NCBI GenBank assembly: GCA_963920705.1 | Contig: CAWUCO010000235.1 | Span: 1-64,000 of the forward strand | Reading direction: 5' to 3' | DNA from: Odiellus spinosus | Taxonomy: Eukaryota > Arthropoda > Arachnida > Opiliones > Phalangiidae | Length of the DNA stretch: 64,000 nucleotides | Part shown: piece by piece, positions 25,619 to 38,040 of the stretch | How the letters are laid out: each line of letters begins with the position of its first letter | Position numbering within the stretch: position 1 is the first letter of the stretch | Notes under the pieces: generated by a model | What the model was told of the DNA's origin: nothing | What the model saw: only the letters and a program-made list of their open reading frames with translations | The model's database searches: none | Program-made: the position numbers and the translations under genes

Positions 25619-25994
25619 TATATTCACCATGGCAAATTAATTTTAAATTTATGACCATCTTGACATTAAGTAGGAAACATAGTAATTAGTCCTCGTATTT
25701 AGTCTACTTTATGACATGTAATAATGTTAGTCAAATTTATCTTCAGTAACCCCATTTGTAAACCGTTTCAATATTTAATAAACAATTCAAGAATAGGCTT
25801 AGCTATGAAATATTGATATCTAAGTCATAGCTCGTGAGAGCACGCTATAATTCTCATCTTTCTCTGGTCAATCTTGAATTTTTTTTATTAAACTTTTTTT
25901 AATACGCGCGGTGAAAACATATTCGTAGCTGTAGAGAATAAATAGAGAAAATTTATATTATACAAAAATATTCAACGCGTCTTTTTCCTTTAGG

Positions 25995-26190
25995 CTAATT
26001 GCTAAAAGCGCCGGCCCGTCTTTTGATGATTATAAATTGGGTAGCGCTTGGGGTCGAAGTAAGGGGAAAGGTTTCGCCATCGTTTTGACTCTGACCCCGT
26101 TGGCGTCGCCGAAGGGAAAGACATTCCAAGACGTTCCCAATACCCGCAGCGCGATAACTCGCCGCGACAAAAGAACCTTAATTGGCGATA
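25995..26190. other. GC-rich, non-repetitive island
   Basis: Contrasts sharply with its AT-rich surroundings ('gcgccggcccgtc', 'gcagcgcgataactcgccgc'). One plus-strand frame stays open for about 70 codons after an acceptor-like 'tttcctttag', but no family is recognisable and there is no donor or partner exon. A conserved regulatory element is the likelier reading. Confidence 0.3.
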
Positions 26191-26739
26191 TTGATAGTTT
26201 AATTTAATAGGGTGAAAGAAGGAGGTGGTCCTCTTTAACTTCTCGTTACTCGATCAAGCTATAAAAATAATAACCCCCTTTTTACCTCATTTATATACGA
26301 TGAATTTCGGTTTATTATTTATATCTGGGTTTTTACGGGTATCATTGTGGGAAATATGAGTTTTGAGAGAAGCGGCTCACCATGAATCTAAAACGGACAA
26401 TATATAAAAATATTTGATTATCTACAAAACAATGTAATAGAATGGTAATTTTTGGTCCGCGAGATCGATAAGAATTTTGAAATTCAAAAGTTCATAACTT
26501 ATTCTAGAAAAGTAATTAACCATCAGTATCGTATAATGCTGCAAAAATTGGTCCAAAATTCCTCAATGAGGATTTATCCCTCAATAAGGCAACATTGGTA
26601 GGCATAAATATTGAGATGGAAAGGGCCAACTCTCCGGAGAAAATCTGGAGGAGCTATAGGCCCTTTGAATTCCGTCCATCACTCCCCGACTCAATATCTC
26701 GAGTCCAAATCACTAAATCGTAAAAGGGGGTATAGCTAA

Positions 26740-26845
26740 TCTTTTCTTCTCGGTCTGATTACAATGATTTCAAAATGTCTACGCTTTAAAAAAATGATCA
26801 TCATTTCAGACAGTGTACACCGATCACGCGAAATGAAACAGAATA
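26740..26845. mobile_element. MITE fragment, family of 20409-20574
   Basis: Carries 'gattacaatgattt' and 'cagtgtacaccgatcacg', recognisable but diverged from the family core; ends are lost. Confidence 0.4.
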
Positions 26846-28367
26846 TATATCTGATCGAACAGAAAAACAATTTACATTCGAATTAACTGTTACCAGTTCT
26901 AATAGACTTAACATGTACTTGAAGGAATCCCAACGTGTCGAACAGTAAAAAGAGTTCAATTTGATTGAATCACAACTGGTTAGTCTGATCGATTAGTTCC
27001 AATTCATCGGGGTCACTGATCGTAAAATGATTTGCATTTAAAAGACAGTTTTTAGTCATTGCGCATTTGATAGAAAACGTTAGTTGAAAAAGCACGATCC
27101 TGGCGCATTGAAATTTAATAAGTTTACCATGTCATTAAGGGAATCTTTTCAGACAGTAACTTTTTAATAGGGGGACAAACTAGATGCCTAACTTCTAGTC
27201 GCGTTTCGAATCAAATACATTTACACGTCCATGTCCACTTTGTTTCACTTGTTTCGAAAGAATCTGATTTCACCACAAACCAAAATTTCGCGAATCGCAA
27301 TATGAACCAGGAAATAAACATCATTAAAAATCGAAAGGAATTTCTGCAAACTTTAGAGCCTTAGGGCTAACCTGATACCGCACGAAATTCCCCCGCACCA
27401 AGTACCCCGCGGAGTTTGCAAAGAAAAGGAAACCGTGCCCTTAATCTTACTCGGAAGATTAGATATGTACGTCGTCGAGTTCAAAAGGAAGAATGTCCTA
27501 ACTTACAGCGTTATCGAAATCTCAACTCAAAATGAATTGAACGATTGAAATGGCGTGGGCGTAATGATTTAATGCAGAAGAGAAATCACGCCGCTGGCAA
27601 GGTTTAACCAAAAAAAGAATTTTAAAATATGTTTATTCTGATGTTACTAAGGGATCAGACATTAAGGGGAAATATGCGCCTGAATATGGTAAGGTCTCAT
27701 TCGCCCTTCGAACACGTCTAGATTTACAATTTTAAATATGAATAGTGTTTGAATGAGTTCAAGAATGTATTTGGATTATTTTCAATGAGTTGAAGGTTGT
27801 TGGAAAAATTTTAAATTAGTCTAAAGGTTTTCAAATATTTTAAATTAGTCTAAGGTTTTCAATATGGAGGGTTTTAATTTTATTTAATGATTTGATTGAA
27901 AAAGTATTTTAATTAGAAGGCATGTATGCTCTTTTTGAAGAGATTTGAAAATATCTGAAAAGTGCTGTAACCTAAATTTATTTGCAAGGTCACATAAATA
28001 ACATTCGGCTCTCTTGAAGTTATATTAATGAGATTGTAGTTAACCATTAAGTCACAATAATAAAGGAATCTTTTGAGAGGTTATCACGTCATAAGTAGAT
28101 TCTCCAAATAAAAAAAAAAAAAAAAAGAATCGTATCACCAAGAACGAATTGAAGCCCCTAAGCCTCTGCTATCATCCTTGCAAACTTATATCGTAAAACT
28201 GGGTATGCCAATTTATTGTTATAGTCTCACCACGGACAACTTAGATAATCGGTGATATTAGTTGACAGCGGTGAGGTGTAGCCAATAAATAACCAGACGA
28301 GGTTTTATGATAATGTTATCGAGAAAGCGGACTGAATCACTGAAGTACTAGTCTTTTTTCAAGGCTC
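26846..28367. other. Intergenic DNA
   Basis: No gene recognised. A short GC-rich patch lies at 27360-27490 ('ccccgcaccaagtaccccgc'), and 27720-27960 is AT-rich with repeated 'ttaaattagtctaa'-type strings. Confidence 0.4.
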
Positions 28368-28368
28368 T

Positions 28369-28556
28369 TAAGCCAAGTTCACATTACAGACTTTGAAACA
28401 ATTTTAAGCCGTTTTGGAAAGGTCAAATTTTAAAATTTTGGGGTCACCCGTGTAGATCTTTGATCAAGAAACCAAATTAATAACTTGGAAAGACCATTTG
28501 AAAATTTGAAACGATTTCAAACCGGTTAGCAAGTGTCAAGTGTGAACGTAGCTTTA
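28369..28556. mobile_element. Foldback MITE-like element
   Basis: Left end 'taagccaagttcacat' and right end 'tgtgaacgtagcttta' are inverted matches. The arms continue imperfectly inward ('ctttgaaacaattt' / 'aatttgaaacgatttcaaa'). About 188 bp and non-coding. Confidence 0.5.
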
Positions 28557-28639
28557 GGGGAATAAATTGGTTCTTGGTATCACCTCCAACAGAAATGATT
28601 TTGCTCAAATATATATCTCATCACCTTAATGTCTGATCC

Positions 28640-29060
28640 CCGCATAGTTCCTCACACGCACTAACGGGTATTAAATAGCGTTATATGGCTTCTGTGTCGG
28701 TGACCACGTCGCATTTCGCCCCCTGTCCCTTGTCCCCCGACCAGATGCCATTAGCTCACTCGGGCATGAGTTCCCAACAACTATACCCCCGTCTCCTTCC
28801 TCCGAAGCTATCTTTTCTCTTTCAGCATACGCTGCAAAAATCTCGACTCTCCGGGCGAACGAAGTCGAGATCTCGCTATATCTGGCTGGCTCTGCTATAC
28901 GCCTTTGGTAAGCGCCACGAGGAATAACTACGGAGGTTCCCGTGTGAATATATGGAGGGCAAGGCCACCACCGAGCCGTTTCTGACTGAGCTCCTCTTTC
29001 CACCCCTCATAGGCTCGACATTTCATCTGAAATTGGCACTAGGTACTACACCTAGGCTAT
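28640..29060. other. GC-rich island with a perfect 9-bp hairpin
   Basis: CpG- and C-rich block unlike its surroundings. It contains the inverted repeat ATCTCGACT / AGTCGAGAT (about 28839-28870, 14-nt loop). It lies between an acceptor-like 'tttctctttcag' (about 28825) and a donor-like 'tttggtaagcg' (about 28908). Open frames on both strands look like by-products of high GC. Candidate non-coding exon or regulatory DNA. Confidence 0.3.
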
Positions 29061-31068
29061 CCTTCATCTCTATGATTTTTCTATTTACTCATCAGGAGAG
29101 CCAAGCTTCGTACGCGATATTAATTCGAAAATGAATAGACAGTGACTATAACCACCGTCACACCACTACTAATACTAACACCAAAGTTCGAACCATCCAG
29201 AGTTTTCACTAGATTAGAATCTATAGTTATAATATTTCCATTTGATTTGATATATTACTAAGATAAGTTTCAGGGATTACGCACGAAGAAATTTTAGACT
29301 GATTCTGATCATTTATGATCAAAATAACTTCAGTTTTCAACACGATATATGCATAGGATCTACATTCAGAATTTGATTGAAATTTCAGTAAGATGCATAT
29401 GTTATAATTTTTATATATTTTAATTTAAGCAACGATAGAGTATTTTAATTATATGCTTTGGTTGGCTTTAGTTTTAGAAAGATATAAGGGCACCTTACTT
29501 AGGTATACGAACTAATAGTTGTTCTATAGAGTTAGGCTTAGCTAAGTTTCAAATTAAAAAAAAGCTGGTTTGGTCAAACGTTCTCTCACTAATTCATTCC
29601 TTAATTTCATTTACATCTAATTTCTGACTGCTTCTAGAAAAGTAACCTTCCTAAAAGTAGTCAGAGAATTAGTTTAACCGCGCGACGGACATCACTCTTG
29701 AATTCGTTCACAGACTTCAATTTTAATTGACATTGCCTTTTATTCAAACTCTCACGAACTCTGAGCTATAAGCAAAGAGTTCAAAATTTTATTACATCTG
29801 TCTTGGCTGTGTTAAATAAACAACCTATTGGAAAGTAAAATGGGCGATGTTTCGCACGTGGAAATATAATAAAGTAAATTAAATTTAAATGTAATTGGGC
29901 CCGGACGGACCGGACCAGTTTGCGAGTGCCTGCTTTGAAGTATAGTATCAGAGCGTCTCAAAAATGTGGGGCTCGCGATGCATGTGGCCATGTGCCCAAT
30001 CGCTTTTGGTATAATACCTAAGTACAGGAATATTAATTATTTTCAAAATCAAAAGAAAAATGTGTAGTTGCCAGAAATACATACGTATTTCCACATATGT
30101 TGACTGTCAAAATAAAATAAATTTTACAGTAATGTATTATATCATTACGCTCTGAAATCTTAGACTGGTTTTTGGATGATGGTTAAAACACCCTGTGGAG
30201 GGGGGAGTGGAACTTTTAACAAGGTTCGTGTGAGTAACGCGGTGTGATTTGTTGGGGTTTTTGCGGGAATGTATAGTTTAGAAACGCATGAGTGAGTACT
30301 CGATCGTCGATCCAAACTCGAATACAATATTAAATAAAACTGCGCTGGTCATATGATATCGCGGTTCGCGTTTTAGCATTTGGTTAATTTCGATTTCTTT
30401 TAAAATTGAAGGAAAAAAAACGGATCAAATACTTAAATCATTAGAACGAGAGAATCATGTCGTTCTTTGATATAATATTTCTGGAACTGCGTGGTCCTCA
30501 GGAGGATCGAGAAGTTTATTTTTGCCTGCTAAGATTCGTTGCCCGTTTTAGGGTATCCATGAATTGTTTTCGTTGGACGATCATACGATGAAAATGGAAC
30601 CACTTATCTTAAGCAATCTGAGAAGGTTCGCCACCTCGCGTCAGAAATGTTTCATGTTTATCACCATGTTATAAATTAACACCAGCGAAAATAAATGTGT
30701 ACAATGGCTACTGATATTAAAGTAGATACGAACCAAGAATATGACATTTTAACTATTTCTGGTAACTCTCAAATACTTGGGGTTAAAGCGTATAGTACAA
30801 AGGATCTTAAATTCGAAGGGAAGAATCGCCACTCCCAAAAGGCGGAGAAGTATGATACCGGAGCTTCGGAAAGCCATTTAGAACTGTGAACTCTGACCTC
30901 GCGCGGCCTGAGCTACGCGAATCGCGGAAAGATATAAGAGAAGCGATACCCCCCAACCTAGGAGGATATATCCTCCTAGCCCCAACGACTGCCATTATTC
31001 CAACTGCTAGAGTTAAGTCAGGGGAGAGGGGGTCTTTCCCTTTTAAAGACGAAATGTTTACGAATTAA

Positions 31069-31394
31069 AGGGACAATGCAACCTAAAGCATTATAACCCA
31101 TCAATAAAAGAAAAGAATACAAACAAATATTAAACTAGAAATAAATTTAAAACTTACGCGGAAATTAGGCTTAGCTGAATTCATGACGATGCTTCAACTC
31201 CCCATATAAGGACTATCGACCAATGTCATTGGTCGATGGTCCTCATATGAGGAGTTCAGGATCGCCATGAATTAAAGTTTTAAATTTATTTATAGTTTAA
31301 TTTTTGTTTTATAAATATTTTTATTGATGGATTAGGCCTATTTAAACGATAAGGAATCGATAAAAATCACTTGTTGTTAGGTTGCATTATCATT
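31069..31394. mobile_element. TTAA-flanked foldback MITE (326 bp)
   Basis: Flanked by TTAA at 31065-31068 and 31395-31398. Ends are 'agggacaatgcaacc' and 'ggttgcattatcatt'. The core 31198-31258 is an almost perfect 60-bp palindrome centred on 'gaccaatgtcattggtc'. The TTAA target resembles piggyBac-type insertion. No coding sequence. Confidence 0.8.
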
Positions 31395-31459
31395 TTAAAG
31401 GGTAGGAGTCAAATCGGAAAATATTAATAAGGTACAGATTTTGCGTTACAAAGTTTGAC

Positions 31460-31596
31460 GACCCCTAGGTTGACCAATCGCGTATAATTTGTAGACTGAT
31501 TACGCAATTACTTAACTGATTACAGGCTGTAGTGATGCTAAATACGTAATTTAGTAGAGTTAAAACTAAACCGATTACGTGGAGTGATCAGCCCCT
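31460..31596. mobile_element. MITE, family of 20409-20574
   Basis: Right end 'cgattacgtggagtgatcag' followed by 'cccct', and interior 'ctgattacaggctgtag', match the family. The left end 'acccctaggttgacc' is diverged. It lies 60 bp after a TTAA-family element. Confidence 0.6.
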
Positions 31597-32224
31597 ATAG
31601 CTCGACCGGACATTAAACAGGTGTCAAACGTTAATTTTTTTTATTATTTTTTTTTTTTTTGTTATTTTACACCGACTTCTTTCCTTCTCTAAACGACACG
31701 TAACGTTTCCCGTCTTTCAGAACTACAACTAGCTTCTATAAGGAGAAAGGAAGACTTTCCTAACGGAAGTAAAAAAGAACCGAACAAGAATAAAAAAAAA
31801 AATAACATTTCCTAAAAATTTTCTTCCCAACAAAAAAATAAGCCAAAACGTCGGTGGCGGCAACTCTAGATGGATTCTTGTAAAAGGCCGAGCCACGTAG
31901 TATCAAAATATTTCTCACCCTACTTGGGCGCGCGGCGAAAGCTTCCCATGATCGTAACACACTTTCTATTAAACTAGTAGTCAAGAATGACTTCGTAGCG
32001 TTAACAAACCCTAGAGGGAACTCGACATCCGTCTTCTCCTAGTCTTGGATAACATTGAAACCGACTATATGGACTGTAGTTATGATACACCTCTCCTCCC
32101 GTCCCAGCCTGTATTCCGTCTTGGATCAAGAGTATTATTTAAAGGGAGGGTAAAAATGTCCCAAATTGAGCTTATAAAACCTGGATTAATTAGAAGAATT
32201 GAATGAATGAAGCCTGGCAACATT

Positions 32225-32595
32225 GGAATTATTATTACAATAGGCCTTAATTCACTAGAAAAAAAATTCAAGTTAGAAATCAATTTTTATCTTACTCGGA
32301 AAAGAGACTTAACAAGGGTTATCTCATCGGTAAACAGTCTCCGCTTAATCACGTTTCAAACTAGGCTTAAAAAGTTAATAGATGCGCGCTTTGACTCGTT
32401 GGCAGGAGCGTTTAAACATGAGATATCAGACTCTCATTGGATCCTTGTTAAGCCTACTTTCCGGATAAATAAAAAATGGATTTCAACCTTAATTACATGT
32501 TTGTAATTTTGTTTACTAATGAATTAGACATCTTAACGATAAAGATTTTGTAGAAAATGAATTGTTGCCGAGTTTAATTTCCCCTTTAATAATTT
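32225..32595. mobile_element. TTAA foldback family, old degenerate copy
   Basis: Retains the family order: 'gaaatcaatttttatcttac', 'cttgttaagcctactttccg', 'gacatcttaacgataa' and a right end 'tttccccttta'. The 99-codon open frame inside is accidental. Confidence 0.5.
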
Positions 32596-33489
32596 AACAA
32601 CCAATCAAAATACTGGTTCATTTTAGGAGTAAATTTTAGAGTTGTTTTGGACTCGTGAAAATCTAAGTGTAAATTTCTTTTACACTAAAAATTGGGGAAA
32701 TAGTGTGGAATATTCAGGGAACTCTGGCACGGGGTTTCTTAGAAAACATAACATAAGTGTCCAAATTGGGATATGTTTTATATCGTCAATTGCATTCAAG
32801 GCCCCCAAATGGACATTGAATAGGCCACGCCCCTTTAAATAGTCACTGTATCAGTCCTAATTTCTTCTTCTAGTTTTGAAAATTTCTCTTGAAATAAGTG
32901 TGCTTTTGAAAGTTCAAATATCAATATATATCTTGTATATGAACTATGAATAAATTAGCCAATATAAAAATGACTCCGGTTCACTCGCCCTTTAAAGTCT
33001 AAAGCTCCTGGCGTTCGTTCCCTGCCGCTAAACTAAAGGCATTCGTTGCAACGTGTGTATACGTAAAGAAAGTTAAGTTTGCAGCCCGAAAAATCGTGAT
33101 TCGATCGTCAAAAGCGACTGGACACGATTTTCTACAAATGTTCCGGGAGAGAATTTCGCCGAAATATTTTTCAAGAGATTAAGCGAGAGAGAGAACACCT
33201 CACGTTGCTTACTATATACATCGCGATAAATTACAATCTGACGAAATGAAGAACCCAAACACCCTATGTTCGGTTTTGGGTAGTTATTAAATACGTTGTT
33301 TACCATGGTAGTAATAGAAAGTTAATAAAATAATTTATCTGGATATATATTTTCATGCAGGGATTCTTGATACAAAATTTGTTTGTGACCAAGCCATGGC
33401 TCTTTTTCCCGAGAGGCAAGTCAGATGTACAAACAACGAAGAAATATATTTCTGGAACTCACGAAATCACTAAGAAATCGAGGAAATAT

Positions 33490-33905
33490 TACGGGAAATC
33501 AGTAGAATTATCGGAAAAATTAAGAGAAAGCAGTAGAATTATCGGAAAAATTAAGAGAAAGCAGTAGAATTATCGGAAAAATTAAGAGAAAGCAGTAGAA
33601 TTATCGGAAAAATTAAGAAAAAGCAGTAGAATTATCGGAAAAATTAAGAGAAAGCAGTAGAATTATCGGAAAAATTAAGAGAAAGCAGTAGAATTATCGG
33701 AAAAATTAAGAGAAAGCAGTAGAATTATCGGACAAATTAAGGGAAATTAGTCAAATTATCGGAAAAATTAAGGGAAATTAGTAGAATTATCGGAAAAATT
33801 AAGAGAAAGCAGTAGAATTATCGGAAAAATTAAGGGAAATTAGTAAAATTATTGGAAAAATTAAGGGAAATTAGTAGAATTATCGGAAAAATTAAGAGAA
33901 ATCAG
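33490..33905. repeat. 31-bp minisatellite, about 13 copies
   Basis: The unit contains 'gaaaaattaagagaaagcag' then 'tagaattatcg'. Later copies alternate 'agagaaagcag' with 'agggaaattag', so at least two sub-variants exist. Confidence 0.9.
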
Positions 33906-35178
33906 AAGAAATATCGTAAATTATCAGAAATTTTGGATATCAACAGAAATTTTGGAAATAACAATAGATTTTCGGGGAAGTGTCTATAGCCCTTCGCATT
34001 TTCCAATCCATTATCTACAAGACGTTAAATTTTAAATTATTTAAAATCGGAAGATTTTAAAATTGGGGTACGGTTTATCTAGGGCACTCCAATTTAAATA
34101 ATTTAAAACAGTTGTAAGAAAAAAAAAAAAAAAAAAAAAGCCACGGTTTGAACATCTCTTTAAAAGAAATTAAATTTTTTTTTATAGTAAACAATTTAAT
34201 TTTGTTATATTTTTACCCTAAATATAATATTACATATGGGCTTATATTATTAATTAAATCATCAAAAGGTTGAGACCAATTTATCCAAAAATATAAATAA
34301 TGATCGGCAATTTAAGAGTTATAAAAGTTGAAGTGGCGAAATTAGAAGTAGCTTTAAAAAACGTGATAATTATTTTTATACAAATGTAAGTTTGAAGTTT
34401 GACTGTACAGTTTACATAAACTTTGCGGATAAACCATGATTTGAAGCTCAGCCTATTCGAGTCTTTCTTATAGAATTTTCCACTTATGCGAAAGATGGCA
34501 AAGCGAAGTTAGAACGATGAAAATCGTGCTTTTTCGATGACCCAAATTACGCCTTAACGGAGATAGCGAGCTACAAGTCGCTATACTACCAGAATTAACA
34601 CAAGAAAAGAATATTTTCCCATGCCCCAAGGACAAAAATTCACGTTTTACCAAACTTGGCCTCCCCTTCGACCCCCCTAAACTTATCCCCATCTTGTCTT
34701 TTCTTTTTCGTGAAAAATACAGTAGCGCTTTCCCTATCAGTAGCCCCCATTATCTCGAGAAAGAAAAAAACAAATCCTACAAATTCTTAAAGGAAGGATG
34801 AAATACAAAAGATTTCATTTACTGATAATTGTTGATTTAAAGAATGTTTTATTGTGGGTGATATTCTGCGCTTTTAAAATTATGGGCATAGCGTCAGGCC
34901 ATTTTTCAAATAACGAAGGCTAGCAAGGATTTTTATAAATAAACATTCAAATTATCCAGATACTTTCAATGTATTTTCTTAATTAAGGTTTTCAGTAGAA
35001 ATTAGTGGTATAGTGACGAAATTCAGCTCCCATCCCAAGACTATGGGGTTCACTGAAAGCTTTTATAGGCCCCACGCGATTGGCCTTAGCCCTAAGTCTG
35101 TGTGCCCCAAGTCGCTAGAACATGGTAGAAATAATTTTCTAAATCCACAAATACAGAGGTTATTTATGAATGCCCTAC

Positions 35179-35425
35179 AATTTCAAAGGATTTTTCAAAT
35201 TCCTCGAATTTTGAAATGATTTTTCAAATTCCCCGAAATTTGAAATGATTTTTCAAATTTCCCGAAATTTGATATGATTTTTCAAATTTCCCGAAATTTG
35301 AAATGATTTTTCAAATTTCCCGAAATCTGAAATTATTTTCCAAATTTTACGCGATCTGAAATTATTTTTCAAATTTCTCGAAATCTGAAATTATTTTTAA
35401 AATTTTACGCGATCTGAAGTTATTT
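35179..35425. repeat. 29-bp degenerate minisatellite, about 8 copies
   Basis: The unit contains 'atgatttttcaaatttcccg' then 'aaatttgaa'. The copies decay toward the right end. Confidence 0.85.
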
Positions 35426-36342
35426 TACTATTTTCCAGAAAAATGTGGTTATAATTTGTATGCAAAATCCCAGGAAAATGAGGCTTATTTCGAAATTACT
35501 GTAAAACTTCATAAATTAATTTTGAAATTTCCCTTAAACTGAAATTAGTTTCGAAATTCTTCAAAATTTATTTTAGAAGTAATTTTTATAAATATCTATT
35601 CTTCAGATGGATTTTTTAAATTTTATGACCTATGTGACATCTTTTAGACTAATTTCTAACTACCCATAATTTCTAATGATTACTTTTATATACCCAGAAA
35701 GCTATAAGGAATGTTTACATTCTCATGGTATCATTGGTTAGGATAAGGTTAAAGAAATATATATATATTTTTTTTCTAAAGTTTGAAAAAAAAAAAATGT
35801 ATCTTCTTATCGGATGGAGGGTGGTGGTCTTGATACTTTCAACAGAGCTTATTACTTTTGGCTCGTTCTTAGGAATGTTTACTTTCTCACGGTGCTCCAT
35901 CTGCATCAGTTTTGGCCTACCAGTCTATAATCAGGAATGAATAATGGATATAGGGTCGATCTAAATATTCAACCACTTCTGTTTCTCCCTTATCCACTCT
36001 TATCTAACAAGAGACCCGGTGCGATCATAACAAATTATGCAAGAATATTAATTTTCCCGCCTAAGATTATACTATAGAGATAATCTTGCGACGAGTTGTC
36101 TGCCAAAGATAAAAATATTTTGGTCAAGAAATTTGAATAAATGTATAACTATTTAGTCTAACATATTTGAATTAAAGTAAATTTTGGTCTAACCAAGTTT
36201 GAATGAAAGCAAATTTTGATCTAAATTGATTGGAATAAAAAGAAACTTTTGGATTTATCAAATTGGAAAAGCATATCTTTTTGTAAAACAATTTGATCGA
36301 AGTAATTTTTAGTAATCAAATTGAAATGAAAGTAAATTTTGA

Positions 36343-36806
36343 TTGGAATAAAAAAATTGTTTGGTAACTAAATTGGAATAAAAATATCGTTTGGTAACTA
36401 AATTGGAATAAAAATATCGTTTGGTAACTAAATTGGAATAAAAATATCGTTAGGTAACTAAATTGGAATAAAAATATCGTTAGGTAACTAAATTGGAATA
36501 AAAATTTCGTTTGGTAACTAAATTGGAATAAAAATATCGTTTGGTAACTAAATTGGAATAAAAATATCGATAGGTAACTAAATTGGAATAAAAATATCGT
36601 TTGGTAACTAAATTGGAATAAAAATATCGTTTGGTAACTAAATTGGAATAAAAATATCGTTTGGTAACTAAATTGGAATAAAAATATCGTTTGGTAACTA
36701 AATTGGAATAAAAATATCGTTAGGTAACTAAATTGGAATAAAAATATCGTTTGGTAACTAAATTGGAATAAAAATATCGTTTGGTAACTAAATTGGAATA
36801 AAAAGT
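36343..36806. repeat. 30-bp minisatellite, about 15 copies
   Basis: The unit contains 'ggtaactaaattggaataaa' then 'aatatcgtt'. A period divisible by three makes a long open frame on the minus strand with a 10-residue repeat (FLFQFSYQTI). This is a consequence of the array, not a gene. Confidence 0.95.
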
Positions 36807-36959
36807 AGCTTTTGGTAAACAAATTTGAATAACAAGTAACTAACAGCCCTAATTCTAAGATGGATTATTGGAAAACTAACAGGAATTATTCTAAAATGGA
36901 ATTTTATTGGTTCGTCAAGTATCTCCGGGATCAAAAAGCATAATTATATAGTAAATATA

Positions 36960-37322
36960 TAAAATAGTTAAAAATTATAAACAAATATTTGACTAGAAAT
37001 CAATTTAAATCTCTCCCGGAAAATAGGCTTAGCTCCATGAATTCATTTCTTTGCACTGAAGGGTTAGCGACCAATAAGCAAAGGCCAGTTGTTAAGGCGA
37101 GATCTCCATAAGACTTCCAATAATCATTCGATTGGTAGCTGACCCTTCAATGGTAAGAAATTCATGATCTCCATGAATCGAGGTAAGCCTGTTTTCCGGG
37201 TTAGTTTTAAAGTTATTTCTAGTTTAATATTTGTTTGTAATTGTTTTACTGGTGGATTAAACCTTTTTAAACGATAAGAAATGGATAAAAAAAATCACTT
37301 GTTGTTAGGTTGCATTCTCCCT
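36960..37322. mobile_element. TTAA foldback family, copy with eroded left end
   Basis: Contains 'cggaaaataggcttagct', the central inverted 'gggttagcgaccaat' / 'attggtagctgaccc', and the right end 'gttgcattctccc' before TTAA at 37323-37326. The left terminus and its TTAA were not found. Confidence 0.7.
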
Positions 37323-37814
37323 TTAAAACTAGAATATGTGTATATAAGTTTCAAGATTTTTATGATGAATAAATAATAAAGAAACGAAATATTATAATTA
37401 AGTTGGCGCATTTTTAATTTACACGAACCTTATTTACTATATGTACAGCAAAACGAAGTGCATTTACAAAAAAATAATAACAATAAAATCATAGGAATAA
37501 AACTTCAATAAAACAATCCCATTTTATGTGGAATCAGTTTACCGAAGAAACAAAAAATTAAGTTATATTTGGCTTATAGGTTTTGGGTGCGGACATTATG
37601 GTTAAGGGGGTAAATACTGGCAACGGGTTGGTTGGTTTTACGATTAACTGCGTGACGTCACGATACGTCAATAATTAAAAGGTAATATTGTTACGAACAT
37701 CTCCGTTTTCGACTAGAGCAAAAGTTTACAAAATATTAATCGAGTCAAATTTATGGTTGTGATTATCAGGAAGGGTTGAACATTTTGCCTAATTAAACAC
37801 ATTCTGTTTTAAAG

Positions 37815-38040
37815 TAATTATTCAAATTACTGATAAATTAGCAATGAAATTATTCAAATTACTGATAATTTAGTAATGAAATTATTCTAATTACTGTTAA
37901 TTTAGCAATGAAATTAATTAAATTACTGATACAATTAGCAAAAAATTAATCAAAATACCGATACAATTAGTAAGAAATTAAACTAATTACTAATAGCATT
38001 AGCAATGAAATTAATCAAATTAGTGATAAAATTTTCATTG
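37815..38040. repeat. Degenerate ~33-bp tandem repeat
   Basis: Copies of 'gaaattattcaaattactga' then 'taatttagcaat' with many substitutions, about 6 or 7 units. Confidence 0.75.

Noticed and set aside
25995..26200. About 70-codon plus-strand frame after an acceptor-like site
   Set aside because: No homology recognised, no donor, and no partner exon within several kilobases.
32207..32506. 99-codon open frame
   Set aside because: Lies inside a degenerate TTAA-family MITE and resembles no protein.
36316..36822. 168-codon minus-strand open frame with a 10-residue repeat
   Set aside because: It is generated by a 30-bp minisatellite whose period is a multiple of three; no gene structure flanks it.
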